64,000 nt of DNA from Myxocyprinus asiaticus (GCF_019703515.2 NC_059365.1:38888001-38952000), one strand, 5' to 3'. Positions 1 to 11,189 are shown, counted from the stretch's first letter. Notes: generated by a model from the letters alone, not told the origin. Made by a program: numbers and translations.

Positions 1-432
1 CGGAGGACCTATTGTTCTTCAAATTATTATTATTAGGGCCCAAGCACAGAAAGTGCGGAGACCCTATTGTTCTTCTAAGGATTATTATTATTAGGGCCCA
101 AGCATTGAAAGTGCGGAGGACCTATTGTTCTTCTAAGGATTATTATTATATTATTAGGGCCCAAGCACTGAAAGTGTGGAAGCCCTATTGTTCTTCTTAG
201 GATTGTTATTATTATTATTAAGGCCCAAGCACTGAAAGTGTGGAGGCCCTATTGTTCTTCAAAGGATTATTATTAGGGCCCAAGCACTGACAGTCCGGAG
301 ACCCTATTGTTCTACAAAGGATTATTATTAGGGCCCAATTACTGAAAGTGCAGAGGTCCTATTGTTCTTCTAAGGATTATTAGGGGCCAAGCACTGAAAG
401 TTCGGAGGCCCTATTGTTCTTCTAAGGATTCT
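1..432. repeat. Minisatellite, ~52-63 bp unit (GGGCCCAAGCAC)
   Basis: About eight imperfect head-to-tail units are visible. Each has a TTATTATTA spacer, then GGGCCCAAGCACTGAAAGTG, then a GGAGGCCCTATTGTTCTTC-like stretch. Unit length varies mainly in the TTA spacer. The array runs directly into the composite repeat that starts near 433. The reverse complement of its core (GTGCTTGGGCCC) occurs near the far ends of that composite repeat, at about 6052-6063 and 14222-14233. The array is therefore probably part of the same mobile or amplified unit rather than an independent satellite. Confidence 0.85.
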
Positions 433-1585
433 TTTTCCTCTTCTTTTCAAGGTTTTCGGTACTTTTGGGGTACTTAACATGTGTGAAAACTCTTGAAAGT
501 TTGCACAAACATTGGAGACGCTGGCCATTAGGGCTGGGCAAAGTTGGGGGGGGGGCGTGCAGGGCATGAAAATGGGCATGTATGGCGGGCTCTGTAGCAC
601 CCCCATTTTCACCTACAGTCATATATAGCTCTCATCAAGCCAGACAACTTTCGTACTGACAGTCATAAGCTCTGCCCAACAGGAAGTCAGCCATTTTGGA
701 TTCTTTGAAAAATGCATGCTCTGGAATTTTAATGCATTCTCTGAATTTCATGTTGCAGGTACCAAGGCAATATCATGCCAAGACACTGATGATGCTACAT
801 TGAGAACATATTTTTGATATATCGAATGGTGTTGCCATGGCGATGCAATAAAATAACATCAAAAAATGGGAAACAGAAAGTGTCTCATGTCTTCTGCGTG
901 CATCTTGTGATTTACATCAGAATTGAGCCATATGTTTGGACTTGCAGGCAAACCACATTGATGTGGCTATTGTCGGTCATAATTCTACCAACTGGCGGAA
1001 AGAAGTGTGGCACTTTTAACAGACTTTTAAATATCCCACTTATGTTTACCTGAATTGCTTCAAATTTTTTTAGAATAATGTCAAGACAATGCAAATGTAA
1101 AATTCTGAAAGGATTAAATAGTGTTGCCATGGCAATGCATTAAATGTCATTTTTCATTGTTATGTATATTCACATGTTTTTGAGGTACTTGGCATGATTG
1201 AATTTTCATGATATTTTGCACACACATCAGAGCTGTCGGCCATTAGGCCTGGGCAAAAGTTAACACATGGGTGTGGCTGGGGAGCTCTGTAACGCCACCT
1301 TTTAAAAAAATGGTGGGGTCAGTTTCTTCTATGGTCACCAAACTTGCTACATACTGTATATTGTTCTCATCAAGCTGGACAACTTTAAAAATTACAGTCA
1401 TTAGCTCCACCCAACAGGAAGTCGGCCATTTTGGATTGAATGTGCATTTTTTGAAAATTGCAGACCCTGAACTTTTAAATACTCCTCCTAGGGGATTCAT
1501 GTGACTGCCACCAAACTTAGGCAATATTACGCCAAGACATTGAAGATGCGAAATTGCAAACAGATTTTTTTTAATATATTTAATG
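433..1585. repeat. Unclassified composite interspersed repeat, copy 1 (left part)
   Basis: This non-coding sequence is shared with 5697-6098, 6099-6718 and 13413-14280. Hallmarks are a start near CTTTTCAAGGTTTTCGGTAC, the block GGCCATTAGGGCTGGGCAAA, and the blocks AACAGGAAGTCGGCCATTTTGG, GTTGCCATGGC and CACCAACTGGCAGCAGGAAG. Modules resembling 440-545 recur at 1170-1265, so the body is itself built of roughly 700-bp tandem modules. I see no convincing reading frame. The copy is broken at about 1585 by an L2-like LINE and resumes near 5697 with about 130 bp missing. The superfamily is unknown to me. Confidence 0.75.
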
Positions 1586-1599
1586 GGGAAGAAGCTATC

Positions 1600-3010
1600 A
1601 TGGAGTCGGCTGGTGCGGGTCCTGATGCTGCGATACCACCTGCCTGATGGTAGCAGTGAGAACAGCCCCAGTCTCCGATGATCCTCTGAGCTTTTTTCAC
1701 ACACCGCCTTGCATATATTTCCTGGAGGGAGGGAAGCTCACCTCCGATGATGTGTCTGGCAGTTCGCACCACCCTTTGCAGTGCTTTGCGGTTGTGGGCT
1801 GTGCTATTGCCATACCAGGCGGAGATGCAGTCAGTCAGGATGCTCTCTACAGTGCAGGTGTAGAACCGTGTGAGGATGTGGTGGTTCATTCCAAACTTTC
1901 TCAGCTGTCTCAGGAAGAAGAGGCGCTGATGAGCCTTCTTCACAATGACTTCAGTGTGGATGGACCATGTGAGTTCCTCAGTGATGTGGACACCCAGGAA
2001 CTTGAAGCTGCTGACTCTCCACTGGTGCTCCATTGATGGTGATGGGACTGTGTTCTCTGTCTTTTCTTCTGAAGTCCACCACAAGCTCCTTTGTCTTACT
2101 GACGTTGAGGGAGAGGTTGTGCTCCTGACACCAGTGTGTCAGAGTGTGCACCTCCTCTCTGTAGGCTGTTTCATCATTGTCAGTGATCAGACCTACCATT
2201 GTCGTGTCATCAGCAAACTTAATGATGGCATTGGAACTATGTGTTGCCACACAGTCATGTGTGTACAAGGAATACAAGAGTGGGCTGAGAACACAGCCCT
2301 GTGGGGCTCCAGTGTTGAGGGTCAGTGATGAGGAGATGTTGCTGCCTATTCTAACCACCTGGCGTCTGCTTGACAGGAAGTCCAGGATCCAGCTGCACAG
2401 CGAGCTGTTTAAGCCCAGAGCCCGGAGTTTCACATCTAGCTTGGAGGGCACTATGGTGTTGAATGCTGAGCTGTAGTCTACAAACAGCATTCTCACATAA
2501 GTGTTCTTTTTTTCCAGGTGGGAGAGAGCAGTGTGTATTGTAGATGCAATGGCATCATCAGTGGAGCGGTTGTTGCGGTAAGCAAACTGCAGCGGGTCAA
2601 GATTGAGTGGCAATACAGAGCAGATGTAATCTCTGATTAGTCTCTCAAAACATTTGCTGATGATGGGGGTCAGAGCAACAGGACGCCAGTCATTTAAACA
2701 AGTTATTTTTGATTGCTTTGGTACAGGCACAATGGTGGATGTTTTAAAGCATGTGGGGACTACAGACAAAGAGAGGGAAAGGTTGAAAATGTCCGTAAAA
2801 ACACCAGCCAGCTGGTTCACGCACGCTCTGATGACGCGGCCCGGAATGCCGTCTGGGCCCGCGGCTTTGCGGATATTCACCCGTCGGAAGGATCAGGTTA
2901 CATCCGCTACAGAGACGGAGAGTGAACTAACCTCTGTAGCTTCAGCCGCGAGAGCTCTCTCCGCGAGGGTGGTGTTATTTCCCTCGAAACAAGCATAAAA
3001 AGTATTTAGC
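1600..3010 (-). pseudogene. LINE reverse transcriptase and C-terminal region (L2-like)
   Basis: The minus-strand translation shows the RT landmarks in order. [12 protein letters not shown] is the finger motif, [13 protein letters not shown] follows, [12 protein letters not shown] holds the first catalytic Asp, [13 protein letters not shown] is motif B, and FADDTT is the catalytic pair (about 2200-2220). The C-terminal part (FLGVHI, then QRLFFLRQLRKFG, then LLPSGRWYR) lies in two other frames. That implies frameshifts near 2000-2080 and near 1660. An in-frame stop precedes the palm near 2895. The domain would synthesise cDNA at the target site. The copy is pseudogenised. Confidence 0.85.
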
Positions 3011-3835
3011 TCATCTATTAAAGTCCCTGGTCACAATAAACGCTGCCTCAGGGTGCGCGGTTTCCTGCTCACTTATACTCCCATACTGTTCCTTGATTGC
3101 CCGGTCTGTGTCAGCTTGTGGCGGGATGTACACAGCAGTGATAATGACCACTGTGAATTCCCTCGGTAGCCAGAATGGTTGACACAGAAGCATGAGAAAT
3201 TCCAGATCAGGAGAGCAGAAAGACTTGATAGAATGTACGTTCCTCTGATCACACCAGGATTTGTTGATCATAAAACATACACCACCACCTCTGCTTTTAC
3301 CTGAGAGGTCTTTCACTCTGTCCGCTCGGTGCACTGAGAACCCCACGGATTCGATGGCTGAGTCTGGAATCTCTGCAGACATCCAAGTTTCTGTTAGGCA
3401 GATAATGCAGCAGTCCCTCGTCTCTTGTTGGAAAGAGATCCGCGCTTTCAGCTCGCAGAGCTTGTTATCCAGAGACTGAACATTTGCCAGTAGAATACTG
3501 GGTAGCGGGGGTCGATTTTCGCGGCGTCTTACACTGATGAGAACGCCGGCTCTCTTTCCCCTTTTCCTCCTGCATTTCCGCGTTCGTGCTGCCCAGACAA
3601 AGGGCTCCGCTTGCGTGTTTGTAAACAGTGGGTCGGCATTGAGGAATTTGAAATCCAGTTTACGGTGTGAAATTGCTGAACCAATGTCCAAAAGTGTTTG
3701 TCTGTCGTAGACAATAAGGCAGACAACATCCAAGACAAAAAACATAAAAAATTGTGAACAAAACAAACAAAACACTACCATGTTGTGTCGGAGCTCGCAA
3801 CAAAGCAGCCATACTTGGCGCCATTTTGAGTCCAT
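3011..3835 (-). pseudogene. LINE endonuclease (EEP/AP-endonuclease-like) fragment
   Basis: The 274-residue open stretch carries the family's core motifs. LLANVQSLDNK holds the first catalytic Asn, CLTETWMS the catalytic Glu, AVYIPPQ the central strand, and a degenerate DFN motif stands at the C-terminus. The usual G of GDFN is replaced (TRDFN). The conserved SDH segment that should follow is absent because of the deletion at about 3010. In an intact element this domain nicks target DNA to prime reverse transcription. The N-terminal ~80 residues include a hydrophobic stretch and are probably leader or fused sequence. It is a broken piece of the LINE ORF2, not a host gene. Confidence 0.75.
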
Positions 3836-3836
3836 A

Positions 3837-4000
3837 AATGGTGGATGTTTTAAAGCATGTGGGGACTACAGACAAAGAGAGGGAAAGGTTGAAAATGTCT
3901 GTAAAAACACCAGCCAGCTGGTTCGCGCACGCTCTGATGTCACGGCCCGGAATGCTGTCTGGGCCCGCGGCTTTGCGGATATTCACCCGTCGAAATGATC
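3837..4000 (-). mobile_element. Second small fragment of the same LINE
   Basis: About 160 bp almost identical to 2732-2896 (the AAGPDxIPGR and [10 protein letters not shown] region) lies immediately beyond the 5' end of the main LINE copy, in the same orientation. An internal RT segment placed upstream of the endonuclease end is not the natural order. It is therefore a separate insertion or a rearrangement or duplication product. Differences such as D-S for D-G in the finger motif show that it has diverged or came from a different copy. Confidence 0.75.
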
Positions 4001-4020
4001 GGGTACAAACTGCACCGCAA

Positions 4021-4600
4021 TTTGAGGACCAAACATTCATCGTGGCAATGTAACTGATTACGTTGTGACAACCGGAAAATTTAAATTCTTGGATTCGTAG
4101 CCAACGTAACTTTGGAACTGTGCCAGTCTGTCATGATGACGTTGTGGCAACGTTGAGGAAAACAAGTTGTTTGTTGGTTACCATTGGTAATTTTCGCTTT
4201 TAATGATTATTCTATGGGTGAACATGCAGTATTCTAACCTAATGTATGTCCTTATTTTCCCAACATAATTTAAAGGCTATTTAAACAGTTGTGTGTATGA
4301 ATAATGAATGAACACTAAATGTTAATTTACTTCATTTATTTTGGCAGAGAACAAAGAAAAAATTACAAGGCTAAATGACTTCTGCGCTCATATTAAACTC
4401 TACCTAGACCAACTTAACACATAATGTATTGAATTACATTTGTTAATTTAATTTAAAGCAATTTTAAGGATATATAAAAATGGTAAATGACTTCATTATA
4501 ACATAATCTTCAAAGCTACAAATTTTTCAATAAATACTTATATTAAATTATAGCAAAAATGTCAAATTAATCAGTTAGCAATAAAATTAAAAATTAAAAA

Positions 4601-4604
<4 letters not shown>
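4021..4604. other. AT-rich non-coding spacer
   Basis: No supported gene. The first ~140 bp contain several CAACGTTGTGGCAACG/GTTGTGACAAC-like near-palindromes that suggest a degraded DNA-transposon end. The remainder is AT-rich and ends in a TA microsatellite. Confidence 0.4.

Positions 4605-4670
<66 letters not shown>
4603..4670. repeat. (TA)n microsatellite
   Basis: About 34 uninterrupted TA units. The Tc1 element starts directly at its right edge, which fits TA-targeted insertion. Confidence 0.95.
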
Positions 4671-4674
<4 letters not shown>

Positions 4675-5697
4675 CAGCAAAAAAAGAAATGTCCCTTTTT
4701 CAGGACACTGTTTTTTAAAGATAATTTTGGAATGGTCGTTAAGACACTAACAGCTTACAGACGGTAGGCAATTAAGGTCACAGTTATAAAAACTTAGGAC
4801 ACTAAAGAGACCTTTCTACTGACTCACCAAAAAAAAAACACCAAAAGAAAGATGCCCAGGGTCCCTGCTCATTTGCATGAATGTGCCTTAGGCATGCTGC
4901 ATGGAGGCATGAGGACTGCAGATGTGGCCAGGCCAATAAATTGCAATGTCCGTATTGTGAGACACCTCAGACAGCGCTACAGGGTGACAGGAAGGACAGC
5001 TGATCATCCTCGCAGTGGCAGACCACATGTAACAACACTTGCCCAAGATCGGTACATCCAAATATAACACCTGCGAGACAGGTACAGGATGGCAACAACA
5101 ACTGCCCGAGTTACACCAGGAATGCACAATCCCTCCATCAGTGCTCAGACTGTCCGCAACAGGCTGAGACAAGCTGGACTGAGGGCTTGTAGGCCTGTTG
5201 TAAGGCAGGTCCTTACCAGACATCACTGGCAACAATGTCGCCTATGGCCACAAACCCACCTTCGCTGGACCAGACAGGACTGGCATAAAGTGCTCTTCAC
5301 TGACGAGTCGTGGTTTTGCCTCACCAGGGGTGATGGTTGGACTCGCGTTTGTCATCGAAGGAATGAGCATTACACCAAGGCCTGTACTCTGGAGTGGGAT
5401 TGATTTGGAGGTGGAGGGTCCGTCATGGTCTGGGGCAGTGTGTCACAGCATCATCGGACTAAGCTTGTTGTCATTGCAGGCAATCCCAGTGCTGTGCGTT
5501 ACAGGGAAGACATTCTCCTCCCTCATGTGGTACCCTTCCTGCAGGCTCATCCTGACATGACCCTCCAGCATGACAATGCCACCAGCCATACTGCTCGTTC
5601 TGTGCGTGATTTCCTGCAAGACAGGAATGTCAGTGTTCTGCCATGGCCAGCGAAGAGCCCAGATCTCAATCCCATTGAGCACGTCTGGAACCTGAGT
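4671..5697 (+). mobile_element. Tc1-like transposon, 3' end deleted
   Basis: The left end reads AACTCAGCAAAAAAAGAAAT, a terminal sequence I recognise from fish Tc1 elements, and it abuts TA. It is followed by ~180 bp of 5' UTR and a transposase frame. The element stops abruptly near 5697, about 20 bp past the codon for the third catalytic residue, and composite-repeat sequence resumes. The end of the transposase and the right inverted repeat are lost. One deletion may have removed both the Tc1 right end and ~130 bp of the host repeat. Confidence 0.85.
4852..5697 (+). pseudogene. Tc1/mariner transposase, DD34E, two nonsense codons
   Basis: One frame stays open from the ATG at 4852 to the truncation, apart from stops at 5065-5067 (TAA) and 5401-5403 (TGA, probably from CGA). 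An N-terminal helix-turn-helix region with a GRTADHPRSGRP linker comes first. The catalytic triad is Asp at 5302 (LFTDES), Asp at 5572 (LQHDNA) and Glu at 5677 (DLNPIEHVW), with 34 residues between the last two. Only the C-terminal tail is missing. The triad is intact, so the copy is a fairly young inactivated one. The protein would bind the inverted repeats and cut and paste the element at TA. Confidence 0.9.
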
Positions 5698-6098
5698 TGT
5701 ATGTTTTTTCTTGGGGGCTAATCACATGGATGTGGCTATTATGGGTCACGGTCATAGCACCACCAACTGGCAGCAGGAAGTGTGGCACTTACAACAGACT
5801 TTGAAATAGTCCTCTTACATTTACCCAAATTGCTTCAAAATTGTTTAGACACCGCTGATGAATGCTTGATAGCTTTAATAGTGTTGTCATGACAACTGAT
5901 TAAATTACATGAAGTTGTAGTCAAACTGGAATGGTGGCATATATCTATTACACATTGTATGATTAGGGTCAAAGTTTACATTAATGTTGAGTTGTTGCAG
6001 TGTCCATCATGCATTGTTTTCCGAAAGCTACCAAGTGGAAATGTATCTATGGTGCTTGGGCCCGTCATCGCTGCTTACAGCTATCTTTATTATTATTA
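5697..6098. repeat. Composite repeat copy 1 (right part and terminus)
   Basis: It resumes at the GGGGGCTAATCACATGGATGTGGC block. It ends with GTGCTTGGGCCCGTCATCGCTGC followed by TTATTATTAT, the apparent 3' terminus. The next copy starts immediately after the spacer, head to tail. Confidence 0.7.
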
Positions 6099-6718
6099 TC
6101 ATTCTTTTCAAGGTTTTCGGTACTTTTGGGGTACTAAACATGCATGAACACTCTTGAAATATTGCACACACATCAGAGTCGTCGGCCATTAGGGCTGCGC
6201 AAAAGTTTCAGAGGGGTTGTGCAGGGGGGCTCTGTAATGCCCCCTTGAACATGGGCATGCAAGTGGGGCCTCTGTAGCACCCCCTTCTTCACCTACAGAC
6301 ACCAAACTTGGTACATATATTGTTTTCATCAAGCTGGACAACTTTCATACAGTCATTTTCTCTGCCCAACAGGAAGTCGGCCATTTTGGATTTTTTAAAG
6401 ATCGCAGGCTCTGAACTTTTAAACACTCCTCCCAGGGGATTCATGTGACAGTCACCACATTAGGCAACGTATGCCAAGGCTTTGTAGATGCTAAATTGTG
6501 AATGGATTTTTTATATTTTGAATGGTGTCGCCATGGCGAAGCAACAAATTTATGGCGAAAAATGGAAAACAGGAAGTGCCTTATATTTTCTGTGTGCAAT
6601 GTGTAATTTTGATGAAAATTCAGCTGTATGTTTGGTAATGAGGGCTGATCACATTGATGTGGCTATTATGGGTCACGGTCATAGCGCCACCAACTGGCAG
6701 CAGGAAGTATGGCACTTA
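6099..6718. repeat. Composite repeat copy 2 (left part)
   Basis: It starts with CTTTTCAAGGTTTTCGGTAC and runs through the AGGAAGTCGGCCATTTTGG and CCAACTGGCAGCAGGAAG blocks, then stops at an L1 3' end near 6719. Bases ~6505-6718 are matched at high identity by 13416-13628, on the other side of the L1. Confidence 0.75.
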
Positions 6719-6949
6719 TTTTTGTGATTAACATTTTTTATTGATTCATATATTAAACAAATAAAAGCAAAACATATACAAACAGGTTCAATACTTAACC
6801 CCCTATATTAACCCCCCAATCCCCAACCCCCAACCCCACCCCCAAGAACACCCCAGTGGTCCCACATGATTATAGACACACAAAAACAAATAAAAAGAAG
6901 AAAAATAAAATAAAATAAATGAATAAAATATAATAGTCACACACAACAA

Positions 6950-9395
6950 CTACACCTCTCTCTCCACTGTACCTCTCCAAGAGCCCTCCAAAAACGGCAG
7001 ATATTTGCCCCACTTTCCCACAAACAAGTACAAATTTCCCAGTCTTCTAGATAACCCTTCTTCAAAAGCCGCCACCCACCCCATCTCCGAGCACCACTCC
7101 TGAAATGGAGGCACTCCAGCCGACTTCCATCCCCTTAAAACTAGGGATGGGCATTCATCAATGATTTGGTATTCGAATATTTAAGCACATAAAAAACAAA
7201 TATTCGAATATTCTATTATTTAAATGAAGGTAATTAATGACAAAGAGAGGTTTTAAAATTATTTTTTTAGTCATAAAGTTTGAATCACCATAAAAAAAAT
7301 AAAAACAAGCTCCTAATTATATCGAAAACCAGCTTATATTATGTCCTGTGTTTTTAAAAAAAAATGTATATTTAAACAAGCAATGCGTGAAAACAAAAAA
7401 GCATAGAATTAAAGCATTTAAGCTCATGCAAAGTGAAGAAAAAGAAACCGCTAATGAAGTAGACTGACACAGTTAATGTACAGGATGAATATAAACACTT
7501 GACATATAATAGTTATGTTTATAATGTATCTCATGTTTTTGTTGAGACAAACAAGCATATCCACATGCTCAGTAAACTATACTCATTTATACAAACCAGT
7601 TTAAATGATGGAATGTCCCTTACCTCAGTTAGCAAAGTTTCTCGAATGCCATGTTTGTTGTTTAAAGAAGCGTCGCAGGGATTACATTGTTACGGGGACG
7701 CTGCTTTCTGACAAGCTGCACATACAGTATATGGGAGTAAAGTGTACACCGCTTATCCAGTACATTTAAACAGGAACCCAGCTCTCTCGCAGTAAGCCAC
7801 ATTCTCACAGTAACCCGCTTTTTTGGTGTCCATCTAAACGTACTGACAGAACGGTTTGCTCATCAAATATGAACAACTTGTGTCCACACTCAACAGCGCC
7901 ACCCAGTGCATTCTGTTATAACTGCCAGTTTTAGTTTGTGTGTTCAGGATTTAACATACATCTCACTGTATATATGGCCAGCAAAGCAAAACTTTGTGAA
8001 ATTCGAATAGTATTTTTACTTTTCGAATAATTATTGCAGAACAAATACTCGAGTATTCGACTACTCGTGCACATCCCTACTTAAAACTACTTGTCTGGTG
8101 TTCATGACGCTGGTTAGGATCCACTTTTTTACTTGCTTATTTTCCACATTGATGACCGCCCCATCACCCAAAATACAGAATCTGGGTCAGAATAAAATTT
8201 GAGTGCCCAATACATCACACACAAAACTCTGAACATTCAACCAAAATTCTTGGATCTTAACACACCACCAAAAAAATATGGGTTGTGTCTCTATCTTCTG
8301 ATTGACATCTCCAGCAGGTGGGTGTGTCTTTAAGACCAAGCCTATACAATCTAGAGGGGGTCCAATAGAATCAATGTAAAATCTTAAATTGCATAAGGCG
8401 AACCTTTGCATCTCTAGATGCAGACTTGATGTTTTTTAAAATCCTAGCCCGTATTCCCAACTCCAAATTTAAATCTTTCTCCCATAATCTTTTGATAGAA
8501 GTTAAAGCTCCATCCACCAGACTCTGAATTAGTAGGGAGTAATATACTGATGCCTCATGTCCTTTTCCAAAAGCAGTAATCACCACTCCCATAGTATCTG
8601 CTGCTTTAGGGAGGGGATGCTACTCCCAAAAATAGTATAGAGCAGGTGGCACAGCTGTAAATACCTAAAAAACTGATATCTTGGAATACCAAAATGTTGA
8701 ACCAAATTTCCAAAGAATCTCAGCACTCCACTCTCATATAGGTCACTGAGTGTAGTAACCATCCACTCTGACCAGCAGAAAGGGGACTTATCAATTAATA
8801 ATTTTGGGTTCAGCCATATGCTCGAGGCAACATTTAAATAAATGTCCGAATTAAACACTCTGGACACTTTTGTCTATACCGAGTGCAAATGCGAGATAAC
8901 GGGGTGTAACTTAACTACTCCGGTTAGTTTAATAGAAAGGCATTGCAATGGTGAAATAGGGGCAAGAACTTCCTGTTCAATACAAAACCAGGGAGGGGCT
9001 CTCTCAGGTGGAAGCAACCAATGCGACAAATGTCTGAGACCAAATGCATAATAATAAAACAAAATCTTGTGTAGGCCTAGCCCACCTTTGTCAATCGGCC
9101 TATGTAGCTTACTGAAATGTAATCTGGGACGTTTACCATTCCAAATGAAGGACTTCACTATGCTATCAAATTGCTTGAAATAAGAGAGAGGGACATCTAT
9201 AGGGAGAGACTGTAGCAGGTAGTTGAAGTTTGCAATACAATTCATTTTAATAACATTAACCTTCCCAATCATAGATAAATGTAATGAAGCCCACCTGCCC
9301 ACATCGCTCGAAAACCTTTTTATTAAAGGGTCAAAATTAACTCTAACTAAATCACACAAATTTGCTGGGAATACAATACCCAAATACTTAATGCA
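6950..9395 (-). pseudogene. L1 ORF2 C-terminal region, split by a hAT insertion
   Basis: From 9395 the minus-strand frame encodes CIKYLGIVFP, then WASLHLSMIGKVNVIKMN, SFIWNGKRPRL and DKGGLGLHK. This is the conserved region that follows the RT domain in fish L1 ORF2. Further pieces in shifted frames follow down to 8190 (WWCVKIQEFWLNV). Beyond the hAT insert the last exon-like part (about 7133-6953) ends with KWGKYLPFLEG and a stop at 6950-6952. The hAT at 7142-8079 therefore landed inside coding sequence close to the ORF2 C-terminus. The RT domain that should precede 9395 is not present in the window. Confidence 0.8.
7142..8079. mobile_element. Non-autonomous hAT element, perfect 8-bp TSD
   Basis: The ends are TAGGGATGGGCATTC... 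and ...GTGCACATCCCTA, inverted repeats typical of fish hAT elements. Subterminal GAATATTCG-type palindromes lie at both ends. The flanks 7134-7141 and 8080-8087 are identical (CTTAAAAC), the expected 8-bp target duplication. No transposase is seen; the small open stretch near 7499-7711 has no recognisable features. The insertion disrupts L1 ORF2 coding sequence, so it postdates that L1. Confidence 0.9.
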
Positions 9396-9825
9396 TGTCA
9401 CGTCTAGATGTGTTTTGTTCATGTTTTTTCATGTCTTTTATTTTCAAGTTTAGTTCCTGTTCCTGTCATGTCATGTGATTTCCTGTTCCCTCATGTGATC
9501 TTGTCATGTGTTTTCCCCTGTTCATGTGTTTTGTTTCCATTGGTTCATTGTTTGCTTACTTTGTTATCAGTTCTAGTTTGTCATTGGTTTAAGTTTATTA
9601 GTCTTGCTATATTGTTTATAGTTCTGTCTGTTCATTGGTTGTCTTGTTACCCATGTCTGTGTATTTAAGCCCTCATGTTTGCCATTGTCTCTCGTCAGGT
9701 ATTGTGTTTGTAACATTGTTTAATTCAAGCCAAGCCAAGCCAAGCCAAGATTAGTTTAGTTTAGTTTATATTTATGTTAAGTCAAGTCTAGTCGAGTCAA
9801 GTATAGTCAAGTCAAGTTTATGTAC
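9396..9825. mobile_element. Possible LTR-type fragment
   Basis: It begins TGTCACGTCTAG and is rich in CATGTGTTTT-type motifs. It contains a TATTTAAGCCC promoter-like box (9661-9671) and then repetitive AAGCC and AGTCAAGTC runs (9728-9820). The look is that of a fish gypsy LTR, but I cannot find a matching partner LTR or a clear target duplication. It sits where the L1 RT domain should be. Classification is tentative. Confidence 0.35.
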
Positions 9826-10189
9826 ATCGCCTCAATCCAGGTGGCGGAGGACAAATCTCAGTTGCCTCTGCATCTGAGACCGTCAATCCACGCATCTAAT
9901 CACATGGCTTATTGAGAGCGTTACCTCGGAGACCTAGCGCATGTGGAGGCTTAATGCTATTTTCCACGGCATCCACGCACAACTCACCATGCACCCCACT
10001 AAGAGTGAGAACCACACATTATAGTGACCTTGAGGAGGTTACTCCATGTGACTCTACCCTCCCTAGCAACTGGGCCAATTTGGTTGCTTAGGAGACCTGG
10101 CTGGATTCACTCAGCATGCCCTGAATTCGAACTTGCGACTCCAGGGGTGGTAGTCAGCGTCAATACTCACTGAGCTACCCAGGCCCCCC
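9826..10189 (-). mobile_element. tRNA-derived SINE
   Basis: On the minus strand the sequence begins GGGGGCCTGGGTAGCTCAGTG. An A-box-like TAGCTCAGTGAG (10166-10177) and a B-box-like GTTCGAATTC (10123-10132) form an RNA polymerase III promoter at tRNA spacing. A ~290-bp conserved non-tRNA body follows and ends near TGGATTGAGGCG. I recognise this as a common fish SINE but do not assign a family name. Its 5' end directly abuts the TTAA at 10190. Confidence 0.8.
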
Positions 10190-10471
10190 TTAAAGTGGAT
10201 AAATAAATTGGATTTTTATTTTATTTTATAATGTTCCTTGAGGTCCAGTTAGTGTGACTTTTTCATTAAAAGTAGTCATAATTTAGGAATAATTGGTCAT
10301 TTTCTATCCAGTTTCTGTGCCTCTGATTCAAACGCTCTGTTTTTTGGGGCGTGTGTTCTTAAAGACTTCAGTGTAAACGGCCACTGCTGTGATTGGGTAA
10401 CATCTTTACATGTGGATAAGTGTAAACGCCCCCGCCATTACGCGCATGTGGTGTGGTTTTGAAAACTTCGG

Positions 10472-11033
10472 ATGGTTAAAAAAATGACAACCGGAGGAAT
10501 TCATCCATACATGTTTGAGCCAGAGTCTGATCCCGAATTAAGCCCCTACACAAACACCACGGATACTACAGTCTGTGACAGTGTGGTAAGTAATCGCTGT
10601 AATTTACTTGTCTATTTGTGTAATAGGTATTACTTTTATTGTTGTTTATACCAAGACGCGATACAACGGTGTGTATCTTGTTACATAGTTGGGGCATTTT
10701 CCAACGGAGTAACGCATGACAATACCAAATAAAGTGTAAATACATGGTGCTATCTGTGGTATTATAACTGTGAAAGGATACACTTACTGTGCAACATGTA
10801 AACGTATACAGTATACATTCAGTCTGTCGTTCGTCATATAATCATCTTTCATCATATATTCAGTGTAGTGACAAACACAAATGTTGTTCATTACAATGGG
10901 TCATGTTTTCATTAAAAAGGAAAGAGATTGTCTAAATCTATTGATATCAATACTCTTTAGGTGCATCTGTGGCAATTGTGCCATCATGCCAACAGAACAA
11001 GAAAATATATGCTGCTTAGAGATCCCTGTGCAT
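10472..11033 (+). pseudogene. Remnant of a two-exon gene with WCxCGxC...CC motif
   Basis: A first exon-like stretch (about 10490-10585) encodes GGIHPYMFEPESDPE and ends at a GTAAGT donor (10586). After about 375 bp an acceptor (CTCTTTAG, ending at 10960) precedes sequence encoding CICGNCAIMPTEQENICC and then EIPVH, followed by a stop. Splicing would place a Trp codon just before the first Cys, giving the WCxCGxC...MPTExE..CC pattern of fish proteins annotated as P2X7-receptor-like C-terminal domains. The exon 1 frame is offset from exon 2, so an indel has broken it. The function in the transposon is unknown. Confidence 0.5.
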
Positions 11034-11189
11034 TAAAACTAATACATGAGCGTCTAAAGTCACTAGGATCAAATCAAATACTCAGTACACATCTAACAGT
11101 CTGTAACATACGAAGCAAAACATTAACATGGATACTCACACTTGTTTGTTGCGACATCACTGTCAATGTAGTTGGTACTGCATCAACTT

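Larger units (their letters stand above)
1583..3835 (-). mobile_element. L2-like (CR1/L2 clade) LINE, internally deleted
   Basis: This is a non-LTR retrotransposon read on the minus strand. An apurinic-type endonuclease region (about 3620-3011) is followed by a reverse transcriptase region (2880 down to about 1600). About 3010-3020 marks a deletion junction, because the endonuclease stops just after its DFN motif and the sequence resumes shortly before the RT palm; the endonuclease C-terminus and linker are missing. The low-coordinate end sits directly on composite-repeat sequence with almost no 3' UTR. Decay includes frameshifts and stops, so the copy is inactive. It interrupts the composite repeat. 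Confidence 0.8.

Noticed and set aside
8842..9453. Plus-strand frames across the L1 ORF2 region
   Set aside because: The minus strand carries the L1 motifs (KYLGI, SFIWNGKRPRL); the plus-strand frames have none.
10123..10189. tRNA gene
   Set aside because: A and B boxes are present, but the cloverleaf is degenerate and the sequence continues into a ~290-bp conserved body, as in a SINE.
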